NCBI RefSeq assembly: GCF_035046485.1
Contig: NC_085138.1
Span: forward strand, 41,079,464-41,143,463
From: Aedes albopictus
Taxonomy: Eukaryota > Arthropoda > Insecta > Diptera > Culicidae
Reading direction: 5' to 3'
DNA: 64,000 nt
In this document: positions 57,956-64,000 of the stretch, piece after piece
Layout of the letters: each line of letters begins with the position of its first letter
How positions within the stretch are numbered: position 1 is the stretch's first letter
Notes under the pieces: model-generated
What the model was told of the DNA's origin: nothing
The model's database searches: none
Seen by the model: the letters and a program-made list of their open reading frames with translations, nothing else
Made by a program: the position numbers and the translations under genes

Positions 57956-58405
57956 AGGTGATCAGGATCCTGAGATATATTAATATAAAATTTGCTCGCT
58001 CAGTACCGCCATCTATGTGTAAAATATTTAAACAAACGGTCCATCATTAGTAAACACTTTACCTAATAAACAACTTTGCCGAAGACACCAACATTTTATG
58101 TGGTCAGGATCTTGATATATATGTGCTCAAATACTGAATACTTACATGCTCACTAGCGCCACCTATATATGAAACTCCGCATTAAACGGTCCAGCATCTG
58201 TTACTCCTTGACCAACCCAACAACTTTACTGAAGACACCGATATTCTAATAAATCAGTATCATGCGATACAGAAGAATGAATTTGGGGTCCAAATGGACC
58301 CCAGGTTTCCGAAATGGACCATCATTTATTTTTTAATCATCCTGTAGAGGGTTAAAAATACCATGTTTTTAGAGGTAACTCGAAACTTTTCATTGGGTGT
58401 GTACC

Positions 58406-59811
58406 TACAACCACTCCATGACCAAATGCTGTTAAATGCAATTAATGGAAAAATGCACTCCACTGTTCAATATTAATACCACATCAATTAAATCAACATT
58501 TTGCCGCCATTGTGCTGTGGATGACATTAATGCCCGTTTTGTGCCTATCTGTGTAGGTGTCGGTGATGGTGATCAAACCGGATCCCATTCCGACAAATTC
58601 TCGGCAAACCTTTGCGTGATTTATTGTGTTCCCACGGAGATTTTTTTCCGTTGCTTTTTTGTGCGATTAATTTTTAAAATTATTCATCGCTCGAATTAAG
58701 CAACATTGAATAAAAAATGTCCCTCTGCCCGATAAACGAAAACAACAACAAAAAGCGAAATCGTCATTATCATTCCGGTGGGCAAACCGCGCTCGCCGGA
58801 CTTCACCTGGGATCCTCCTTGGAAAGAGTGCCCAGTCGATTAATTCGACTGATTAAGCCACACTTAAATGCGTTTATCGAATTATGTTCAATGGCATTAT
58901 ATTTTTTTCACACGCCTGCATCAACCACACCCGGCCCCATCAGTGAGTGGCTTCTAGACGAATTAAATAATAAAAATAAAATAAAAAAGCACACCAGCCA
59001 ATCATCTTCACGGTCCGCTGAGTAGTAATTAAAAATTTATTTCGGAAAATTGTATTAAAATTGCACCGACCGCATCCACCAACATGGGAATCGGATGACC
59101 CTGCTGGGGTTAGCACTTGCATTGTTTTTTTTTAAACCACCAACCATAAGCCCAAAGCTGATGCAATACAAATACAGAAAATCTTCATCTTTTTCAGCAT
59201 ATCGTCTCAAATTGGACAAATCTGATCTAAGCTTATGAACAATTTCACAGTGGTTAATGAAAAGCCTGCAAGAAATGACCATTTTGCATTTGCAGATCCT
59301 TGACGAACTTAAAGTCACTTACGAGTCAAATTTTTCCATTTTTTTTCTGAAAATTGTCCTCCGAAATTCATAACTACGATATTTCAACTATTCGTTAATT
59401 AATTGCAAGCTAAAATGAAATGCAGTCAGAAGAAAACTCCAGCCCAGCTGTTTGCAGTATATTAAGGAAGAATGGATGTCTGATCTTCCACCACAGACAA
59501 CGAACCTGTTTTCAAATAGGTGAGATTGTTCCTTTCATATATGTTGTGGAGGTGAGAAGTTTCCCAAACGGCTTTAGGACAGAAGATCGAAGGACAAATA
59601 GTCGAAGGACAAAAGGTATAATGGAACAAAAGGTCGAATGAACAAAAATTTCAGTAGACAAAGTTACCAGCTGATATATCTCACTAAAAACAAAACATAT
59701 TTGGTGAGTCACTCATTCAGAAAAACGTTATAGTGCTGGTATAGAAATCATATGCATTTCAGCCACTAACATTTCTATAGAATATTATTCCTTCTTTTGT
59801 TTATAGGCTTT
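58406..59811. other. Stretch without recognised gene
   Basis: No element ends or coding domain recognised. At 59575-59645 GATCGAAGGACAAATAG, GTCGAAGGACAAAAGG and GGAACAAAAGGTCGAATG form a short minisatellite with a unit of about 17 bases. Confidence 0.45.
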
Positions 59812-61385
59812 CCCAAGTAACAATGGTAGCTGAACATTGAGAGTCATAGCTGAACAATGGTTGGTTATTGGAGTCAATAGCTGAATTAGCTTCCAGAATA
59901 TCAAGTTAAATAGTAGCTTGTTGAGTGTATAACGTATCTCTTGTACAGCCTATCATCATATGCTGAATATGACACTCAATAGAAAGATTATCCATCTACT
60001 CTACAATTCTTTATTAAGCTTATCTTCAATATTGAAATCAATTCAAGCATTAAATAAAGTAAATATTAAAAAACAACTGAAATAACACTCAGTAACATGT
60101 GAAAAAGTGTTGAGGGCCATATTTTCGAAAAACATAGAAACACAATTTTGTCCTCTCCGATCATCGAACGCTGGATTTCAAAATTGCAGCAGAAGCCACC
60201 ATATCGAAAAGTAACCTGCACGGAATATGCAAATGATACAGTATCGCTAGATTAAATATTTTTATTTGAATAATTACAAGGCATCAATGATATCCCTAGT
60301 AGTAAACAATTACCAGGGGAAAGAGAATCGGTAGGTTCCAGTTCCGTGGGTAGTGAAGGTGATGGTTCGTGATGCGCAACCTGATGAGCCGGCGGAAAAG
60401 GAAATCGATTGTTTGTCAGAAGTACTCGGCCCATCAAACTTCTACAATGAAATAACAAGAGAAGCATATAAATTGTCAATTGAACATAATATTAGGCATC
60501 AAGCATTAAAAAAATCTCTTACGGGTTATAAAACACCAATACCGAGATGACGATAGAGATATGGATTTTTCACGTCAAAACTGCCAGCGTTCCATAAAAA
60601 AAGATAAAAGATACATGTTTTCCACGCCTTAGTAGTATTTCAAGGATATTAACCTGTATTTTTTATTCATTTTGCGTGACTTCACCAGAGATTCACGATT
60701 ATCAAAATCGAGAAGCACTGAACTGTGAACAAAACAATGATGGTTTGACAGCTAATTCATGCGTTTATATCTAGCACCTACATCGCTTATTCAACCTCAG
60801 CACAGCCTTTGTTAAAAGCCGTTCAGCCTTCAATGAGACATGGCAGTATATAACTTGTTCTCCCACGAATCACTAAGCCTGTACCATTCCAGGTGGAGCA
60901 GATGCTAAGGTAAGTGACTATGAATCAATGCACCCAAGTTCGATTCTCAATTATAAAAATGATTTATATATTTCTATTTCAGCCACTATGAACTGTATCC
61001 TACATCTACGCCTACAAGAGCCTAATGGTAATTCTGGCTATAACTCTATGGGACAAGTTTCAATTTTTTTTGTTAATGTTGTATAAGGGATGATTAATTA
61101 CTGAATTAAAGATGATTAAGCGACTCCAAAGCTTCAGTTGATCCTTATCTGTTCTAAAAATAGAATAATAAATTATTCCCATTCTGGATATAAGCTCTTA
61201 TACAACCCTTATTCAGCCACCCGGAGAGCGTAAATCAAGTTATGGCTGAAAAAAATCACCAAAATTTGATGTTTAAGAGTTGAACAAACGATTACAGTTC
61301 TTTTGCACAGCTTTTGTTCAAATAAAGGCTAATTTACACAAGCTACATAAGCGCTTAATCAACATCTAAATGTTACCTGAGTTTC
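59812..61385. mobile_element. Possible decayed TIR element rich in AGCTGAA words
   Basis: CTTTCCCAAGTAAC at about 59809 and GTTACCTGAGTTTC at about 61372 are weakly inverted (about 10 of 14 positions). Words AGCTGAAC, TTCAGCC and GGCTGAA recur throughout. The open frame at 60353-60550 (DEPAEKEIDCLSEVLG) is coding-like but has no recognised domain. Boundaries are uncertain. Confidence 0.3.
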
Positions 61386-61422
61386 TTTCAAGTTGTGTTA
61401 ATGTAATATTTAACCCTCGAGC

Positions 61423-62608
61423 CAGGGTTGGTCAGTTCTCGCTTTTGCCCTTGAAAAGTGCAAATTTCAGTGCGGCATAGATAAGTGTGCCTTGACGCTC
61501 TTTGATTTCAAAGAGAAATATATCTCTTTACCAAAAAGTGAAACTGCGAAAAAGAGCGTAGTGCACCGAGCTTTTCCCACGAAAAGAGTAGTTTATTTAT
61601 CCGCACTACCTCTTCTTGCTCGGTTGTGTGGGAAGTGTGAACGAATGCATGTTGCCATGGCATCCACACAAGCTCGAGTACGAGACTCGCGATGAAAATC
61701 TGATTTGCTACAGCAAACTGCCAATGTAGCTGACAATTCAATCCCACTTTAAACGAGTTTCTAGGATCATTTTTGAGATCATCATACCATGCAGTGGTGT
61801 ACGGAGATTCTACTGGGCTTTATTGTAGAAGAAGTTGTCATCAGGCCGCGCTGTAGTTGGGGCCAGACCCTAGGCCCGGTTGAGCAGCAACCGTGTTTAG
61901 TAAGAATTTCGTCAGTGCCCTAGTGGCGATAACACTATTGTATACCGTGCCCTGGAACGGACTTGCCATGGTCCGCGTCATATATTGATCTGTTTGAATG
62001 AAATGATTCGTTGAAGTCGCGTTTCCTAAGCTCGGGTTTTGGGTTACCCAAATAACTCCAGTCTCAATCATTCGCATACATTTATGCAAACCTGTGACGA
62101 ACTGGAACTGCCCGAAAACTAGGGAGAGATACACACTACAAAGCTTTCACTACATACACTGGCTGGTACCGTGCTAAGACCTGGTCGACCCCAAGACATC
62201 GACTGTATTCCAATCATAACCATGTTCTTGTCCATGCCGTGGCGTGAGTGCGTGATTCGGACTGACTCGGATGAGCCTCGATCAGACCGGAATGGGATCG
62301 ATGCTTGGGGCCCTTTCATCAGCCACTCTGGTTTCGACAAGGGTTCTAACCAGGGCTACCGATGTTAAAGTAGAGTGTAGAATTTCCGAAAGCTGTTTTC
62401 ATTTTGTGCAAGCGTACTGTTGCTTGATTGCTCTTTACTGGAAAAGTGTAAGAGAATGTGCTACACTTTCTCGCGGATGAGATTTCACAAAAGAGCATTG
62501 TGAAGTGAGAGCGATCATTGGTAGAGCGAATCAGATCAAGCAAGCTGTGGGTGCTGTGTGAAAAAAATGCACTACTCTTTGAGTTCTCCTCAGAGTTGAC
62601 CAACCCTG
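61423..62608. mobile_element. hAT-like element, 1,186 bp, 8-bp duplication CCTCGAGC
   Basis: Ends CAGGGTTGGTCA and TGACCAACCCTG. Exact 8-bp direct repeats CCTCGAGC at 61415-61422 and 62609-62616. Subterminal AAAGAG / CTCTTT words near both ends. Removing the element rebuilds the dispersed motif AACCCTCGAGCGATCGCG seen intact at 43375. No transposase domain is visible, so it is non-autonomous or internally deleted. Confidence 0.85.
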
Positions 62609-62710
62609 CCTCGAGCGATCGCGTTGTTGTATTTTTTGCAAAATGGTGATAAAAATCGCGCTTTTTTACTCAACATTAGCGTGGTGCTGGCGGTGGTGAC
62701 CAACCATGCG
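62609..62710 (+). repeat. Dispersed about 100-bp motif, copy 3
   Basis: CGAGCGATCGCGTTGTTGTA and GCGTGGTGCTGGCGGTGGTG match the reverse complement of 43262-43375. Reads RAIALLYFLQNGDK in the + direction. Its beginning (TTTAACC) lies at 61411, on the other side of the hAT-like insertion. Confidence 0.6.
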
Positions 62711-62968
62711 AGTACCGGATGGTCAATGTCCATTTAGTTTATTTTTTGTTTGGGAATTATTCCTTGTTCTTTTAAGTTTTGTTACTGTCATAATTATTGA
62801 CTCTTTTGGTACTTATTTTTCAATCAGAAATTTTTCCTTCTTTTATTCTACAGCTGTTCCTTCTTACTATACTGCAGAAGTATTCATTGACTACTTGTGC
62901 CTAGTGATCATCCCGTCTTGGATTGATAAGTAGTTTCTATGAATTATAACGTATAAGTATGTATGGTA
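62711..62968. other. Stretch without recognised feature
   Basis: AT-rich, nothing recognised. Confidence 0.4.
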
Positions 62969-63910
62969 AGTGGGGGCAGGATGGGTCACCTAAGAAATGG
63001 ACCCCTATAACTGTCTGAATATAAATCGCATTTCTCCGTATTCTACCACGACTCTCAGATACACTAGTCAGCTATGATATAAAAGTATAGAAAGGTCATA
63101 AAGTTTGAAACCTGCTTCTTGACAAGCAATTTTCAAAACATGACCCATCTTGCCCCACCTCATTTTTACGGGGGCAAGATGGGTCAGCTATCAGAAAACT
63201 CGATTTTTCTCCAACAAAAAATACTATATCTTCTATTTTTTCTCTATACATCTAAGCTTCACAGACGTAAAGATTACATAAAAAAAGTGTTGACACATAT
63301 CGGTAGATTATTCTCAGAACTAGAAGATTTTTGTTCAGGTAGCCATGAACGGACTTTGAAAACCTATATTTTTGTAGGAAAATTTCAAAAATAGTTTCAC
63401 AAACTCTCAGTGCTCTAATTGCTTCGATAATGTAGGTCACAGAATAGCCTTTCAATGAAGAATAAAACATTTTCAAAACTATGCAAACATATCGAAAAAT
63501 TAGGGTGACCCATCTTGCCCCGTCTACACAATACACGTAGTTATATGGAATGCATAGCATAAGGAGTATAAGGGGCTGTCCATAAACCACGTGGTCATTT
63601 TTTTGGGACTTCTCCACCCCCCCCCCCCCCCCCCCGCGTGGTCATTAGTCCATACAAAATTTTTTATTCGTCCATACAAAATGGACATTGGCCGAACCCC
63701 CCCCCCCCCCTCATGACCACGTGGTTTATGGACAGCCCCTAATGAAAAAATATTTTATTTTTTTCTGTGCAAGGAACGTAAAGAATTTTCAAAACAATAT
63801 ATCACTTTTTTGTGTATCCACTTCGTTCATCTGGAAAAATTATTGAAATATATAGTACGGTTGAAAACAGTACTGACCCATCTTGCCCCCTGACCCATCT
63901 TGCCCCCACA
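62969..63910. mobile_element. TIR element, 942 bp, GGGGCAAGATGGGTCA repeats
   Basis: Left AGTGGGGGCAGGATGGGTCA and right TGACCCATCTTGCCCCCACA, with TA on each side (62967-62968 and 63911-63912). The palindrome extends to TATGGTA/TACCATA, so the exact border is ambiguous. Copies of the word lie near 63140 (reverse), 63172, 63507, 63875 and 63890. No transposase. A hairpin element is nested at 63571-63740. Confidence 0.7.
63571..63740. mobile_element. GGGGCTGTCCATAAACC hairpin MITE, 170 bp
   Basis: AGGGGCTGTCCATAAACCAC then GTGGTCAT, with the reverse complement at the right end. Inside are C-runs at 63617-63635 and 63699-63712, and TCCATACAAAATTT / TCCATACAAAATGG. Same design as 24540-24708. 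The target duplication is not clear. Confidence 0.7.
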
Positions 63911-64000
63911 TACCATATGTAAATAATTTCGTTTTTTTTCTCATATAATACGCAGAGATTTGTCCTTCTCTAGTGCATAAGCTGTTTGGCTTTTTTTTTT
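63911..64000. other. Window end, no feature
   Basis: AT-rich, ends in a T-run. Nothing recognised. Confidence 0.5.

Larger units (their letters stand above)
56810..58170 (-). repeat. Tandem about 145-bp units, reverse block
   Basis: Reverse-complement cores such as CATGCTCACTAGCGCCACCT recur near 56823, 57280, 57408, 57560, 57695, 58000 and 58147. Pairing with the forward block makes the whole element a very large potential hairpin. Two insertions interrupt this block (56947-57256 and 57801-57955). Confidence 0.75.
53975..58351. mobile_element. piggyBac-like foldback, 4.38 kb, TTAA duplication
   Basis: TTAA at 53971-53974 and 58352-58355 flank ends CCCTCTATTGGAT and ATCCTGTAGAGGG (CCCTCTAYWGGAT). 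Just inside, GGGGTCCATTTGGACCCC palindromes occur at 53992, 54181 and 58280. TTAA targets and CCC starts are the piggyBac signature. The interior holds opposing blocks of about 145-bp units (54260-55390 and 56810-58170) and an AT-rich centre. No transposase. It carries a solo LTR and a 155-bp MITE, both younger. Confidence 0.8.
53599..58401. mobile_element. Possible Tc1-like MITE split by the TTAA element
   Basis: CACTACCGTTCAAAAGTTTGG at 53599 is a common start of Tc1-type elements and follows TA. The right end CGAAACTTTTCATTGGGTGTG at 58381-58401 partly matches its reverse complement and is followed by TA. Without the 4.4-kb insertion it would be about 425 bp. The ends are diverged, so this is tentative. 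Confidence 0.4.

Noticed and set aside
60353..60550. A small coding exon (DEPAEKEIDCLSEVLG...)
   Set aside because: Composition is coding-like but it is isolated, has no recognised domain and lies in probable decayed repeat.

Overview
This window looks like repeat-saturated mosquito DNA, most probably from an Aedes-type culicine. The support is an insect-style immunoglobulin cell-surface gene with introns of 11-14 kb, Jam1-like RTE retrotransposons, a non-LTR element with an RNase H domain, BEL/Pao gag remnants, a Helitron ending in CTAG, and dozens of small inverted-repeat elements. Species is inferred from character only; no search was run.

One cellular gene is supported, on the + strand. 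Four exons can be joined, all by phase-1 introns: 15301-15429 (end of the second Ig domain), 28974-29318 (third Ig domain), 41050-41181 (threonine-rich stalk) and 41419-41852 (Gly/Ser-rich linker, hydrophobic C-terminus and stop). They make about 345 residues of a lachesin/DIP-like neuronal adhesion protein. The signal peptide, Ig1 and the start of Ig2 lie upstream of the window or were not found. The 3' UTR carries poly(A) signals at 42049 and 42207.

Everything else is transposon-derived, low-complexity or unrecognised. 1-15 kb: a Helitron joined to the 3' end of another, a degenerate minisatellite carrying two hAT-type MITEs, and a 3.2-kb non-LTR retrotransposon inserted in one arm of a foldback. 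15.4-29 kb (intron): RTE copy 1, a 3.1-kb GGAATTCCTGGAGG-type array, nested inverted-repeat elements, and a 4.05-kb foldback ending 36 bp before the Ig3 exon. 29.3-41 kb (intron): RTE copy 2, a BEL/Pao gag remnant, and a 4.4-kb TIR-bounded element that carries a second array inverted relative to the first. 42-64 kb (downstream): a tRNA-derived SINE, many MITEs, an (AT)n tract, RTE copy 3 interrupted by two elements, a 4.4-kb TTAA-flanked foldback built of about 145-bp units in opposing arrays, an hAT-like element with an 8-bp duplication, and a TIR element with GGGGCAAGATGG subterminal repeats.

Several boundaries are fixed by target-site duplications, or because removing the insert restores a sequence seen intact elsewhere in the window. 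This gives a relative order of insertions.
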